Shown here piece by piece: positions 7,977 through 15,752 of a stretch of 36,209 nucleotides of DNA. The stretch covers positions 1 to 36,209 of the forward strand of contig JAGRNJ010000014.1 of assembly GCA_020440825.1 (NCBI GenBank), given 5' to 3'. The position numbers and the translations under genes were made by a program. Every line of letters starts with the position of its first letter. Positions within the stretch are counted from its first letter, which is position 1. Below the pieces are notes generated by a model. The model saw only the letters and a list, made by a program, of their open reading frames with translations. It did no database searches and had not been told where the DNA came from. Origin of the DNA: Leptospiraceae bacterium. GTDB taxonomy: Bacteria; Spirochaetota; Leptospiria; Turneriellales; Turneriellaceae.

Positions 7977-9406
7977 ACAGTTACCTCTTGTGTCGCGTCA
8001 ACAAAGTGACCGTGTATGGCAGCCAAAGAAGCCATTGCCGGGGATACCAGATATGTGCGCCCGCCCCTGCCCTGGCGGCCTTCAAAATTCCGGTTTGACG
8101 TTGATGCACAGCGTTCTCCGGGCTCTAAAACATCGTCGTTCATGGCCAGGCACATTGAGCAACCCGGCTCTCGCCATTCAAAGCCTGCTTCAGTAAAAAT
8201 TTTATCTAGCCCTTCAGCCTCGGCCTGTTGCTTAATTCGATGAGAGCCAGGTACGACCATCGCGAGTTTGATGGAGTCGGCTTTCTTGCGCCCCTTAATG
8301 ACCGAAGCGGCAACCCGAAGGTCTTCAATGCGACTGTTTGTACAACTGCCGATAAATACTTTATCAAGCTTGATGTCACTGATCTTAAGCCCTGCTTCAA
8401 GATCCATATATTCGAGAGCCTTTTTCCAGCTTCCGGCCGTGACATCGTCTGGTGCAGAAGACGGGTTTGGCAGTTCAGTGTGTATACCCTGTACCATTCC
8501 CGGAGAAGTTCCCCAGGTAACTTGCGGGGTTAACTGGTTACAGTCGATTTCAACCTCGGTATCAAAAACTGCATCCGCATCAGTGACAAGGGTTTTCCAG
8601 TAGCTGACAGCCTTCTCCCAGTTTTCGCCTGTGGGAGAGTATTCTTTCCCTTTAATATATTCGAACGTCTTGGCATCTGGTGCAATCATTCCCGCTCTTG
8701 CACCTGCTTCAATTGACATATTGCAGATAGTCATCCGCCCTTCCATAGATAATTTTTCTATTGCCTCACCTGCGTATTCAATCACATAACCGGTTGCCCC
8801 GGCTGTGCCAATTTTGCCGATCAATGCGAGAACCATGTCTTTAGCATAAATGCCAGGCTTCAGGCTGCCCTTAAAATTTACCCGCATTGTCTTTGGTCTA
8901 GTTTGAACAAGGCACTGGGTTGCCATAACGTGTTCAACCTCTGAAGTTCCGATGCCGAAGGCGAGTGCTCCGAAGGCACCATGGGTCGAGGTATGGGAAT
9001 CGCCGCAGACGATCGTCTTTCCCGGTAGAGTCAGGCCCAGCTCAGGACCTATGACATGTACGATACCCTGATTGAAGTCATTGAGGTCATACAGAGTCAC
9101 TCCGAATTCTTTGCAATTTTTGGCCAGATATTCCATCTGCTTGGCACTGATCTGGTCTTTCACAGGTTTGTCCCGATCTTTCGTAGGCACATTATGATCC
9201 ATGGTTGCAAAGGTGAGATCAGGTCTTCTTATTTTTCTGTTTGCCAGGCGAAGCCCGTCAAATGCCTGCGGCGAGGTTACTTCATGTACCAGGTGCAGGT
9301 CAATATAGATCAGATTCTTATTCTCTTCTTGCGGCGGGGCGGATGGATTCCCACTCAAATCAATGGAATGCTTTTCCCAAACTTTTTCGAACAGTGTTTT
9401 GCCCAT
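7973..9406 (-). CDS. leuC: 3-isopropylmalate dehydratase large subunit
   Basis: Large, 4Fe-4S-containing subunit of isopropylmalate isomerase, 477 residues from the chosen start. Aconitase-family motifs include [20 protein letters not shown], the cluster cysteines in IGSCTNSR and GCSMCLAM, and the end motif [19 protein letters not shown]. The frame extends 10 codons upstream to a GTG at 9436, but the ATG at 9406 gives [13 protein letters not shown], the normal LeuC N-terminus, and is preferred. It is co-transcribed with leuD (4-base overlap). It reads divergently from the CoA-lyase gene, and the gap contains a 7-bp inverted repeat (9460-9488). I looked for a leucine-rich leader peptide and saw none. 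Confidence 0.95.
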   Translation of the reverse strand: MGKTLFEKVWEKHSIDLSGNPSAPPQEENKNLIYIDLHLVHEVTSPQAFDGLRLANRKIRRPDLTFATMDHNVPTKDRDKPVKDQISAKQMEYLAKNCKEFGVTLYDLNDFNQGIVHVIGPELGLTLPGKTIVCGDSHTSTHGAFGALAFGIGTSEVEHVMATQCLVQTRPKTMRVNFKGSLKPGIYAKDMVLALIGKIGTAGATGYVIEYAGEAIEKLSMEGRMTICNMSIEAGARAGMIAPDAKTFEYIKGKEYSPTGENWEKAVSYWKTLVTDADAVFDTEVEIDCNQLTPQVTWGTSPGMVQGIHTELPNPSSAPDDVTAGSWKKALEYMDLEAGLKISDIKLDKVFIGSCTNSRIEDLRVAASVIKGRKKADSIKLAMVVPGSHRIKQQAEAEGLDKIFTEAGFEWREPGCSMCLAMNDDVLEPGERCASTSNRNFEGRQGRGGRTYLVSPAMASLAAIHGHFVDATQEVTV

Positions 9407-9459
9407 AATAAAAGAAATAAAATAAAAGCGAGACACAGCGTCAATTCAAGTGTGTACAT

Positions 9460-9488
9460 TCTGGCTGGTATTTTTGAATCGAGCCAGA
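9460..9488. repeat. Inverted repeat between leuC and the CoA-lyase gene
   Basis: TCTGGCT (9460-9466) and AGCCAGA (9482-9488) form a perfect 7-bp stem with a 15-base loop in the divergent promoter region. It could be an operator or a leader hairpin of the leuCD transcript; no T-run follows, so it is not a simple terminator. The rest of the 170-base gap shows no convincing -35/-10 pair. Confidence 0.3.
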
Positions 9489-9492
9489 GAAC

Positions 9493-9552
9493 ATGTCGAA
9501 AACGGTTGACGCGTTGTTTGAGAAAGCAAAACAGGAAGAGCAACCTTATTAA
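9493..9552 (+). CDS. Possible 19-residue small ORF upstream of the CoA-lyase gene
   Basis: An ATG-started frame encoding MSKTVDALFEKAKQEEQPY, then TAA, ends 24 bases before the CoA-lyase ATG. The peptide looks like the start of an ordinary cytosolic protein rather than a regulatory leader: it has no run of one amino acid. The upstream ribosome site is weak. It may be a chance ORF, a short translated leader or a gene remnant. I list it because its composition is protein-like and its position in the leader could matter. Confidence 0.2.
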   Translation: MSKTVDALFEKAKQEEQPY

Positions 9553-9576
9553 AATTTTATTAAAAACGGAGACACC

Positions 9577-10557
9577 ATGGTACACCCTAATGACGCGTTA
9601 TTTTCAGGAGAAAAACCCTTTCCCGTAATTCCCAGCTGTGAGCATTTTGCGGGCAATGAAAAAATGATTCTGAAAGCCTTAAGCTTTCAAGAAGAAAAAG
9701 GCCCGGTCTTTGATATAACTCAGGATTGTGAAGACGGTGCTCCCACCGGCCAGGAAAAGGAACATGCAGAGATGATTGTGAAAGTAACCAACTCTGATGC
9801 CAATAAACACTCCATGGCCGGCGCCCGGGTACATGACCACAGCAGCCCATTCTGGAAACAGGACATTGAAATTCTGGTCAAAGGTGCGGGTGAAAAACTG
9901 GCGTACATTACGATACCCAAACCTACCGAGGCAGCGCAAGTTGCAGAAATGATTGAATATCTGCAAAAAACAGCAGCGTCTGCCGGTTTGAAACGGGAAA
10001 TTCCTGTTCACGTGCTGATTGAAACACATGGAGCTTTGCGAGATGTAGAAAAAATTGCAGCAATGCCCTGGCTACAGGTAATAGACTTCGGTCTAATGGA
10101 CTTTATTTCAGGACACCACGGGGCAATTGCACTTTCAAATATGAAATCACCAGGCCAGTTTGATCATGAACTGCTTCGCCGTGCTAAAGCCAATGTTGTT
10201 GCTGCAGCTCTGGCCAACGGTGTAGTACCTGCACATAACGTTACCCTCGATTTGAAAAATTATGACCAAACCAAAGCAGATGCGAGCCGTGCCCGCAATG
10301 AATTCGGGTTCATGAGAATGTGGTCGATTTATCCCACACAAATTGATGCAATCGTTGCTGCTATGCAGCCTGACCACTCTGAAGTAGACAAAGGTGTGGC
10401 AGTACTTCTTGCAGCACAGGATGCCGCGTGGGGCCCCATTCAACACGATGGTGAATTGCATGACCGTGCAACATACCGTGGTTTCTGGACTCTGGTTCAG
10501 CGCGCAAAGGCAACCGGCATTCCGCTGAGTGATGAAGCCAATTCCCGCTGGTTCTAA
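9577..10557 (+). CDS. CitE/HpcH-family CoA-ester lyase (possible malyl/methylmalyl-CoA lyase)
   Basis: A 326-residue HpcH/HpaI aldolase superfamily protein of the CitE-like branch, predicted to cleave or form a C-C bond in a 2- or 3-hydroxyacyl-CoA with a divalent metal. DITQDCEDGAPTG (Asp50, Glu52, Asp53) gives an acidic metal-site block; HVLIETHGALRDVEKIA carries the second metal-ligand Glu; WSIYPTQIDAIV resembles the family's IHPxQ segment. The start is ATG at 9577 with GGAG 8 bases upstream. The next gene, on the same strand 37 bases away, looks like methylsuccinyl-CoA dehydrogenase, which makes beta-methylmalyl-CoA/malyl-CoA lyase an attractive role. The protein does not closely resemble Rhodobacter Mcl1, so citramalyl-CoA or another CoA ester remains possible. 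Family secure, substrate inferred. Confidence 0.85.
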   Translation: MVHPNDALFSGEKPFPVIPSCEHFAGNEKMILKALSFQEEKGPVFDITQDCEDGAPTGQEKEHAEMIVKVTNSDANKHSMAGARVHDHSSPFWKQDIEILVKGAGEKLAYITIPKPTEAAQVAEMIEYLQKTAASAGLKREIPVHVLIETHGALRDVEKIAAMPWLQVIDFGLMDFISGHHGAIALSNMKSPGQFDHELLRRAKANVVAAALANGVVPAHNVTLDLKNYDQTKADASRARNEFGFMRMWSIYPTQIDAIVAAMQPDHSEVDKGVAVLLAAQDAAWGPIQHDGELHDRATYRGFWTLVQRAKATGIPLSDEANSRWF

Positions 10558-10594
10558 TTTACGACCAAGGGATACACGATATAAGGAATAAATT

Positions 10595-12244
10595 ATGAGT
10601 ATTGAATCTGCAAAAACCCTCGTTGAACAAGCTGACAGTTTTATCAAACAATTCGAAAAACGTCTGGCCGAAAAAGCCAGTGTCAATGGAAAGTTGTCTG
10701 TTGAAAAGATGGATGAAGAACAGGAAGCATGCTACGATGTAGCCTGGGGAGCAGCTCTCATCTTTGCCGCAAAAGAAATGTTTGACTATCCGGCTCGGGT
10801 GAAAGCAGATTCAGAATCTATTGAGACAAAATTAGCGATCTTTTTTATTGCAGATGCACTCAATGATATTTATTCCCGATTCAGAGTACACGCATTGCGC
10901 AGCGGAATGAAACTTTCTGAATATGAATCTACTCTGGGCGGTGACCAACTGCATGATTTCATTGCAAAAAATTCAGGGGAAGCCAAAGCTGGCGAGATAA
11001 CCTCATTTATTGCAGACGGCAAGTATGGAATTTATGGTTTGAATGATGACCAGGGAATGATGCTTGATGCATTTAGAAATTTTGCAGAAGATAAAGTAAA
11101 GCCTCTGGCAGAAAAAGTACATCGGGAAGACCTGACCATTCCCGAAGAGATTATCTCTGGACTTGCAGAAATGGGGTGTTTCGGGCTTTCAATACCCGAT
11201 ACATATGGTGGTTTTCAATCAGAAGAAAATCCCGACAACACTTCTATGGCAGTGGTTACTGAAGAACTTTCACGGGCATCGGTTGGGGCTGCCGGCTCCC
11301 TGATTACTCGACCTGAAATCGTAGCGAAAGCAATCTTGGCCGGTGGTACCGATGAACAAAAGAATAAATGGCTGCCAGCTTTTGCAAACGGTGAAAAATT
11401 GTGCGCGGTTGCTGTGACAGAACCAGATTTTGGCTCAGACGTAGCGGGAATCAAAGTCGGTGCTAAAAAAACGGAAGGCGGATGGCTTATCAACGGGACT
11501 AAAACCTGGTGTACATTTGCCGGTCGTGCAGATGTACTTCTGGTTCTTTGTCGAACCAACCCGGATATGAGTCTTAAACATAAAGGTTTATCTATTTTAC
11601 TGGCAGAGAAACCCACTACCCGGGATCATGAATTTTCAGTCACCCAGCCCAATGGTGGTAAAATGTCAGGCAAAGCAATCTCCACAATTGGTTATCGTGG
11701 TATGCATTCTTATGAAGTTTCTTTCGAAGATTATTTTGTTCCCGATGACAATCTGGTAGGTGGCGAAAAAGGTCTTGGCCAGGGATTTTATTTACAAATG
11801 GCTGGTTTCGCAGGCGGACGGTTACAGACTGCAGCTAGAGCAGCCGGGGTAATGCAATCGGCTCTCGAAAAAGCGACCCGCTATGCTCTAGACAGAAAAA
11901 TTTTCGGTAAGCCAGTAATTGAATATGGCTTAACCAAGGTTAAGATTGCCAAAATGGCGGCAATTACCCAGGCTGTTCGTCAAATGACCTATAAATCTGC
12001 TCAACTAATGGACAAACATGAAGGCAGCATGGAAGCATCTCTTGTAAAATTTTATAGCTGTCGAATTTCAGAATGGGTAACCCGTGAAGCAATGCAAATT
12101 CACGGCGGAATGGGGTATGCAGAAGAATATGAAGTTTCCCGTTTGTTTGTCGATGCACGGGTGTTCAGTATTTTTGAAGGTGCAGAAGAAGTTCTCGCCT
12201 TGCGGGTTATCGCACGTTCTTTACTTGCCGAGACTTTACATTGA
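10595..12244 (+). CDS. mcd: Acyl-CoA dehydrogenase with N-terminal extension, probable methylsuccinyl-CoA dehydrogenase
   Basis: A 549-residue FAD-dependent acyl-CoA dehydrogenase. The core starts near residue 165; before it lies a helical extension of about 150 residues. Core signatures include VAVTEPDFGSDVAGIKV (FAD/substrate region), GYRGMHSYEVSFEDYFVP, and QIHGGMGYAEEYEVSR near the end, followed by IFEGAEE, which places Glu528 at the classical catalytic-base position. The total length, the N-terminal extension and the AAGSLITRPEIV and CTFAGRADVL segments resemble methylsuccinyl-CoA dehydrogenase of the ethylmalonyl-CoA pathway, which oxidises (2S)-methylsuccinyl-CoA to mesaconyl-CoA. The upstream CoA-ester lyase supports that reading. 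No ccr or mutase gene is visible in the window, so the pathway is inferred. A generic acyl-CoA dehydrogenase is the alternative. Confidence 0.85.
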   Translation: MSIESAKTLVEQADSFIKQFEKRLAEKASVNGKLSVEKMDEEQEACYDVAWGAALIFAAKEMFDYPARVKADSESIETKLAIFFIADALNDIYSRFRVHALRSGMKLSEYESTLGGDQLHDFIAKNSGEAKAGEITSFIADGKYGIYGLNDDQGMMLDAFRNFAEDKVKPLAEKVHREDLTIPEEIISGLAEMGCFGLSIPDTYGGFQSEENPDNTSMAVVTEELSRASVGAAGSLITRPEIVAKAILAGGTDEQKNKWLPAFANGEKLCAVAVTEPDFGSDVAGIKVGAKKTEGGWLINGTKTWCTFAGRADVLLVLCRTNPDMSLKHKGLSILLAEKPTTRDHEFSVTQPNGGKMSGKAISTIGYRGMHSYEVSFEDYFVPDDNLVGGEKGLGQGFYLQMAGFAGGRLQTAARAAGVMQSALEKATRYALDRKIFGKPVIEYGLTKVKIAKMAAITQAVRQMTYKSAQLMDKHEGSMEASLVKFYSCRISEWVTREAMQIHGGMGYAEEYEVSRLFVDARVFSIFEGAEEVLALRVIARSLLAETLH

Positions 12245-12271
12245 TCTGTCTTTCAATTTGTTGTGCGACTT

Positions 12272-12303
12272 GAGAGTGCCAAAGTTTACTTTGGCCGGCT
12301 CTC
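12272..12303. repeat. Hairpin at a convergent gene junction
   Basis: A perfect stem GCCAAAG/CTTTGGC with loop TTTA (12278-12295) is extended by an outer GAGAG/CTCTC pairing (12272-12276 and 12299-12303) across a small internal loop. It spans the stop of the minus-strand HEAT-like gene and lies just past the dehydrogenase stop. There is no T-run on either strand, so if it ends transcription it would need a protein factor; it may also protect 3' ends. Confidence 0.4.
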
Positions 12304-13002
12304 TCTACGCATTGCAATTTCAAGAACGTCCAATGTGCGTTCTGCTTCTTGTTTGACATGTAACGGGTAGCCGCTGTCCAGAATATGCAGCATTGGCAGG
12401 TATGCATCTATAGACTCAAGACGGTTGATTGCATTCGCAATACTCATCACAATCCCGCCATCTGTGTTTTCAAGAATCTCTTTCTTTAACAGACCTTCAA
12501 GCTTCTTGAGTAAAGCATCATTTGCTGTTTTCTGATTCTGTTGAAAAAAACCGAGGGACTTGCCACATGCACTGATGACTTCGACATTCTTATCGCTCTC
12601 AAAAGTCTTAATCACTGTATTGATTGCCTTACTCGCTCCTCTTGACTTATCAAAAGAACTCAGATTGAGACAAGCCGAAGCCCGAATTAAATGAGATTCA
12701 TTCGCTATACCATCTTGGGGCTGGTTTTCCTGAATTGCTTTTTCAAGAATGCCGATCATCTGGTCAGATTTACTTTCAGCAAGTTGCGGGTTAGAACGAT
12801 AAATTGAACCCACCTTTTCAACAGCCTTGACCTTGATTGGTGTAATAATGCTTTTATCTTCGAGTAGCTTACCGAGCTGTTCTACATTTCGATGATCGAT
12901 TACTGCAAAAATGCCATCATATGACTTTTCATTCGAAGACTGTGCCCAGCCGGCAGAAAATGAATAGATTACTGAGAATAATACCGTTGCTGATTTTCGC
13001 AT
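12286..13002 (-). CDS. Secreted HEAT-repeat-like protein of unknown function
   Basis: From the ATG at 13002 the protein is 238 residues and starts with a typical signal peptide (MRKSATVLFSVIYSFSAGWA, cleavage near AQ). An upstream ATG at 13020 would add six residues ahead of the signal and is less likely. The rest is helical with HEAT-like repeat phrasing: blocks such as SHLIRASACLNLSSF, NVEVISACGKSLGFF and QEAERTLDVLEIAMRR recur at roughly 30-45 residue spacing. Such proteins are binding scaffolds; here the location would be periplasm or outer-membrane inner face. I do not recognise a specific family. It is convergent with the dehydrogenase gene and divergent from the small membrane protein gene. 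Confidence 0.75.
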   Translation of the reverse strand: MRKSATVLFSVIYSFSAGWAQSSNEKSYDGIFAVIDHRNVEQLGKLLEDKSIITPIKVKAVEKVGSIYRSNPQLAESKSDQMIGILEKAIQENQPQDGIANESHLIRASACLNLSSFDKSRGASKAINTVIKTFESDKNVEVISACGKSLGFFQQNQKTANDALLKKLEGLLKKEILENTDGGIVMSIANAINRLESIDAYLPMLHILDSGYPLHVKQEAERTLDVLEIAMRRESRPK

Positions 13003-13083
13003 TGTGAAAACTTCAAACATTACCTATGCCAGCAAGTCAAAAAACGATTGTCGCCCGAACTCAAATGAAAGTTACGATGTTGC

Positions 13084-13443
13084 ATGAAGTTTAACCTCAG
13101 TGAAAAGAATAAAGAAACTCTTATGCAGCTTTTGGCAGCTGGACCATTTTTACTGGGCTGGTTACCCGTAATTCTCACTTCGACTCCCGGTAGCAATAAT
13201 TTCAGAACGGCAGTTCGTTCATTGTATATTACTCTTGCCTATTTCTTACTGACTTCTCTGAATCAGTTTCTGGCATTTGTTAATTTCCTGGGATATGACG
13301 GGCATGAAGATAAGGGTGCTTCTTTGCTGGTCACTGCTTACATAGGTATTTCTCTCTACCAATATATCAGATTACGGGGCGGAGAGCCCCCCCTCGCAGA
13401 TCGTCATCCTATGTTTAAGATGATACCTGGTGAAAACAGCTGA
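13084..13443 (+). CDS. Small membrane protein, three predicted TM helices
   Basis: A 119-residue hydrophobic protein I do not recognise. Likely membrane helices lie at about residues 15-32, 46-68 and 80-96, with a hydrophilic tail rich in Pro and charged residues (RGGEPPLADRHPMFKMIP). The ATG at 13084 has no strong Shine-Dalgarno. The gene is squeezed between two minus-strand genes: its start is 81 bases from the HEAT-like gene's start, and its stop directly abuts the stop of the M23-like gene. Codon use and clear amphipathic structure support a real gene. No function can be proposed from the sequence. Confidence 0.65.
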   Translation: MKFNLSEKNKETLMQLLAAGPFLLGWLPVILTSTPGSNNFRTAVRSLYITLAYFLLTSLNQFLAFVNFLGYDGHEDKGASLLVTAYIGISLYQYIRLRGGEPPLADRHPMFKMIPGENS

Positions 13444-14331
13444 TTATTTTCGTTTAATCTTCAAATTGATATTTTTTTCGAGACCGGGCCCTCGCAGGCC
13501 TGATGCCTGCAGTGAAAAATCAGGATTCTCCCGGAAGCCTGTACCTAGAATCAGGTAGTTTTTGAAATAAACATCTTCGAAACTGTCCCCGTTATTATCT
13601 CGCCAATATCCGTCTTTATACTGCAGTTTATCGAATGTGCGCACAAGTGTTCTATTTGAGCGTGAGATTTTTAAGGAGTAGACCCCCCACCGTTCACTGG
13701 ATACACCTCGATCGAGAATTTTAGCCAGAATCGGAAAATCCTGAGAAAGCAGTATTTCTTTCTCTGCCTTAAAGATCGAAGACTGGTCATCAATCGCAGC
13801 TGCATATTCGAGAATTTCAGGCTGTTTGTTATCGGTGTAATATTTTTCATCGAGAATCAAAAGCGGATTGTACATGATATTTTTTTCAGGCTGAAAAATA
13901 AAAAAATGCAAATGGGCACCGCCTGAGTGCCCCGTGTTGCCAGAAATGCCCAAAGATTCTGAATCTTTCACCATCGAGTTTTTATAGATTTGAGGCTCAA
14001 TATCGCTGAGATGCATATAGCCTGACCAGGTGTCCCCGTGCTCTACCAGTATCGTTTTGCCACCGCCGAATGGCAGCTCTCCCGGTAAGCTGCGTGCCTG
14101 GGTCATCCACACTACTCTGCCCGAATGTACAGGTCGAACTTTTAAGCCGGAACCGGGAATATCGACCCCATTATGAAAATGGTCAATTCTGCTTTCAGCA
14201 AAAGTGGAACTTATTTGTAACTTGCGTTCCGTATCGATGGGCCATTGGTATCCTTTCGTATTTTGAGAGGCGAGTGAAAAAAAAGGCAAACAAATCAAGG
14301 TAAGGCCGGTTAAAAGTAATGAGCGGTGCAT
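13444..14331 (-). CDS. Secreted M23-family (LytM-like) metallopeptidase
   Basis: A 295-residue exported protein with an N-terminal signal peptide (MHRSLLLTGLTLICLPFFSLAS) and an M23/LytM domain. Zinc-site residues are visible: HNGVDIPG (His53, Asp57) and HLHF (His140, His142), with the intervening VEHGDTWSGYMHL strand. This family cleaves peptidoglycan cross-bridges or, when inactive, activates amidases; the full ligand set suggests activity. The C-terminal about 140 residues are a separate beta-rich region with no recognised match. The ATG at 14331 with AAGG just upstream is chosen; the open frame runs 39 codons further upstream but would cross into the tRNA gene, so that start is wrong. It reads divergently from the tRNA pair. 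Confidence 0.88.
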   Translation of the reverse strand: MHRSLLLTGLTLICLPFFSLASQNTKGYQWPIDTERKLQISSTFAESRIDHFHNGVDIPGSGLKVRPVHSGRVVWMTQARSLPGELPFGGGKTILVEHGDTWSGYMHLSDIEPQIYKNSMVKDSESLGISGNTGHSGGAHLHFFIFQPEKNIMYNPLLILDEKYYTDNKQPEILEYAAAIDDQSSIFKAEKEILLSQDFPILAKILDRGVSSERWGVYSLKISRSNRTLVRTFDKLQYKDGYWRDNNGDSFEDVYFKNYLILGTGFRENPDFSLQASGLRGPGLEKNINLKIKRK

Positions 14332-14412
14332 AACCTTAATTGATAGCCAATACTGAAATGTAAACTGTTTTGCTTGACGACTTGTGTAGAAGAACAACTT
14401 TGACTGACAAAT

Positions 14413-14485
<73 letters not shown>

Positions 14486-14493
14486 AATTATAA

Positions 14494-14567
14494 GGCGACG
14501 TAGCTCAGTTGGTTAGAGCGATGGAATCATAATCCACAGGTCCGGGGTTCGAGTCCCTGCGTCGCTA
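14494..14567 (+). tRNA. tRNA with CAT anticodon, probably elongator Met
   Basis: A second cloverleaf 8 bases after the initiator tRNA. Acceptor GGCGACG pairs with CGTCGCT (G1-U72 wobble), the D stem is GCTC/GAGC, the loop ATCATAA carries the anticodon at 14528-14530, the T stem is CGGGG/CCCTG, and A73 is the discriminator. The top pair of the anticodon stem (27-43) is an A-C mismatch. The sequence looks like elongator methionine tRNA. The same anticodon is used by lysidine-modified tRNA-Ile2, which reads AUA, and that alternative cannot be fully excluded by eye. Confidence 0.9.
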
Positions 14568-14833
14568 AGATTCAAATCTCAAGTAAAAGAATCAATAAAA
14601 ATCTTGGCAAGCTGAGTAGTTTATCTGCAATGTTGCCGATAGAAAGAGAAAAAGTGAGAACCCAGAGTTTCATTGCTGCGTCTCATTTTTGAATCAAATC
14701 ACTTGCAGGCAGATAACTTATTTTTTGGTTAAAAACAGGAAATAAGAAAAACTGCAAACTGCGAAAATGCATGCTGCGAGTGAAAAAGGGAAACGGATTA
14801 AAACTCCCGTAAAACGGGACAAAAGGAGATTTC
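14568..14833 (+). promoter_or_regulatory. 266-base intergenic leader before the outer-membrane barrel gene
   Basis: The gap between the tRNA pair and the barrel gene is A-rich and has no ORF of note. Near its middle a weak stem TGAGA/TCTCA followed by TTTTTGA could end tRNA transcription. At its end a perfect 6-bp hairpin TCCCGT-AAA-ACGGGA (14805-14819) stands 5 bases before a strong AAAAGGAG ribosome site. Such hairpins can stabilise the 5' end of abundant mRNAs. No convincing sigma-70 promoter is visible by eye. Confidence 0.4.
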
Positions 14834-15472
14834 ATGAAAAAATTCACAAAATTTGCAGCGGTTTTGGCTGCTATGACTGTACCTCTTTATGCTGGTACCT
14901 TAGATGTTAAATTGGGAGCTGCCTCGCAGAAATCCGCAGGCGACCGAGCCGGCCTAAATGCCGCTTTGGCATACAATTTAAGTATAGACCGGTATTTCAC
15001 TGTTGCACCAGAAATAGGCTTCAACTGGCATAGCTATAGTGAAACTCTTGGTGCAAACACTTCGGGAAATTTAACGACAACTACTGTAACAAGCAAAACT
15101 AATCGTTATTATATTCCTGCAATTATCAACGCTAAAGTTATGATTCCAATGGGCGGCAACAGTGAATGGGGAAGCGCTTCATCAATGATTACACCTTACT
15201 TTGGTATTGGTGGTGGTTATTCCTGGATGTTTAATAATACAGAACAGTCTGGAACAAAAACTAGCATTGATTTAGACGGTCTCGTTTACCAGGCATTCGT
15301 TGGTACCTACTTCAAAATTGCAGAAGATTCAGCAGTCGAGTTTTTAGTTGAAGCTGGTTATCGCGGCGGTAAAGTAGAACGCGGCAATGCTCAGGCAGAC
15401 ATTGCTGGCTGGTTTGCAATGGGCGGCGTCAAGTTTAATCTCGACATGGGACAGGCTGCTTCATCCTGGTAA
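14834..15472 (+). CDS. Probable outer-membrane beta-barrel protein
   Basis: A 212-residue exported protein. The signal peptide is MKKFTKFAAVLAAMTVPLYA, with cleavage before GTLD. The mature part is alternating hydrophobic/polar strands rich in Gly, Tyr and aromatic residues (SIDRYFTVAPEIGFNWHSY, MITPYFGIGGGYSWMF, SAVEFLVEAGYRGGKV) and ends in Trp, as expected for an insertase-recognised barrel. The size suits an eight-stranded OmpA/OmpW-like barrel. The gene has an excellent Shine-Dalgarno (AAAAGGAG), a leader hairpin and a strong intrinsic terminator, the signs of a highly expressed single-gene unit. I cannot name a specific family or ligand. Confidence 0.83.
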   Translation: MKKFTKFAAVLAAMTVPLYAGTLDVKLGAASQKSAGDRAGLNAALAYNLSIDRYFTVAPEIGFNWHSYSETLGANTSGNLTTTTVTSKTNRYYIPAIINAKVMIPMGGNSEWGSASSMITPYFGIGGGYSWMFNNTEQSGTKTSIDLDGLVYQAFVGTYFKIAEDSAVEFLVEAGYRGGKVERGNAQADIAGWFAMGGVKFNLDMGQAASSW

Positions 15473-15509
15473 ATACCAGAAAAAATCAAAACCAATAACA
15501 GTTTTGAGA

Positions 15510-15534
15510 AAGGCGGGTTAATCCCGCCTTTTTT
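15510..15534 (+). terminator. Rho-independent terminator of the barrel gene
   Basis: AAGGCGGG (15510-15517), loop TTAAT, CCCGCCTT (15523-15530), then a T-run to 15534. The G+C-rich 6-bp core plus two A-T pairs and the T tract make this a textbook intrinsic terminator, 37 bases after the stop of the barrel gene. Confidence 0.95.
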
Positions 15535-15696
15535 ATTTTCAGAGCCGATTGATATTGACCGATCTCAATTTTTTTTTAATTTCTTCAATTCAGTAATGTA
15601 CACACATCATGCACAAGCATGGTCTATTCATGGTACTGCTGAAACTATAACAGAATGAACATTTCGCATTCATTGCGTTGTTTTGCTTTCACTGTC

Positions 15697-15716
15697 ATAT
15701 TTTAACGTTAAAATAT
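15697..15716. promoter_or_regulatory. Perfect 20-bp palindrome upstream of pirin
   Basis: The half-site ATATTTTAAC (15697-15706) is followed by its exact reverse complement GTTAAAATAT (15707-15716). The twofold symmetry with no spacer is typical of an operator for a dimeric winged-helix repressor. It sits directly upstream of the candidate -35 of the pirin gene, so binding there would affect that promoter. No regulator gene lies next to it. Confidence 0.6.
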
Positions 15717-15717
15717 T

Positions 15718-15746
15718 TTGCCGACAGATATTTTATTCTGTATTCT
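15718..15746 (+). promoter_or_regulatory. Candidate pirin promoter
   Basis: TTGCCG (15718-15723) and TATTCT (15741-15746) are separated by 17 bases. The predicted transcription start, about 7 bases after the -10, falls on or next to the pirin ATG at 15753, which fits the lack of any Shine-Dalgarno and suggests a leaderless mRNA. Confidence 0.45.
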
Positions 15747-15752
15747 ACAAAT

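Noticed and set aside
8016..8603. Several plus-strand ORFs inside leuC
   Set aside because: They are shadows of the well-supported leuC frame, with no family resemblance.
9355..9585. Leu-rich minus-strand frame as a leucine leader peptide before leuC
   Set aside because: It overlaps the leuC start, has no ribosome site and lacks consecutive leucine codons followed by attenuator stems.
14618..14642. Sigma-28-like promoter (AGTTT, 12 bases, GCCGATAG) upstream of the barrel gene
   Set aside because: The -10-like part matches well, but the TAAA half of the -35 is missing, the spacing is one base off, and it is nearly 200 bases from the gene.
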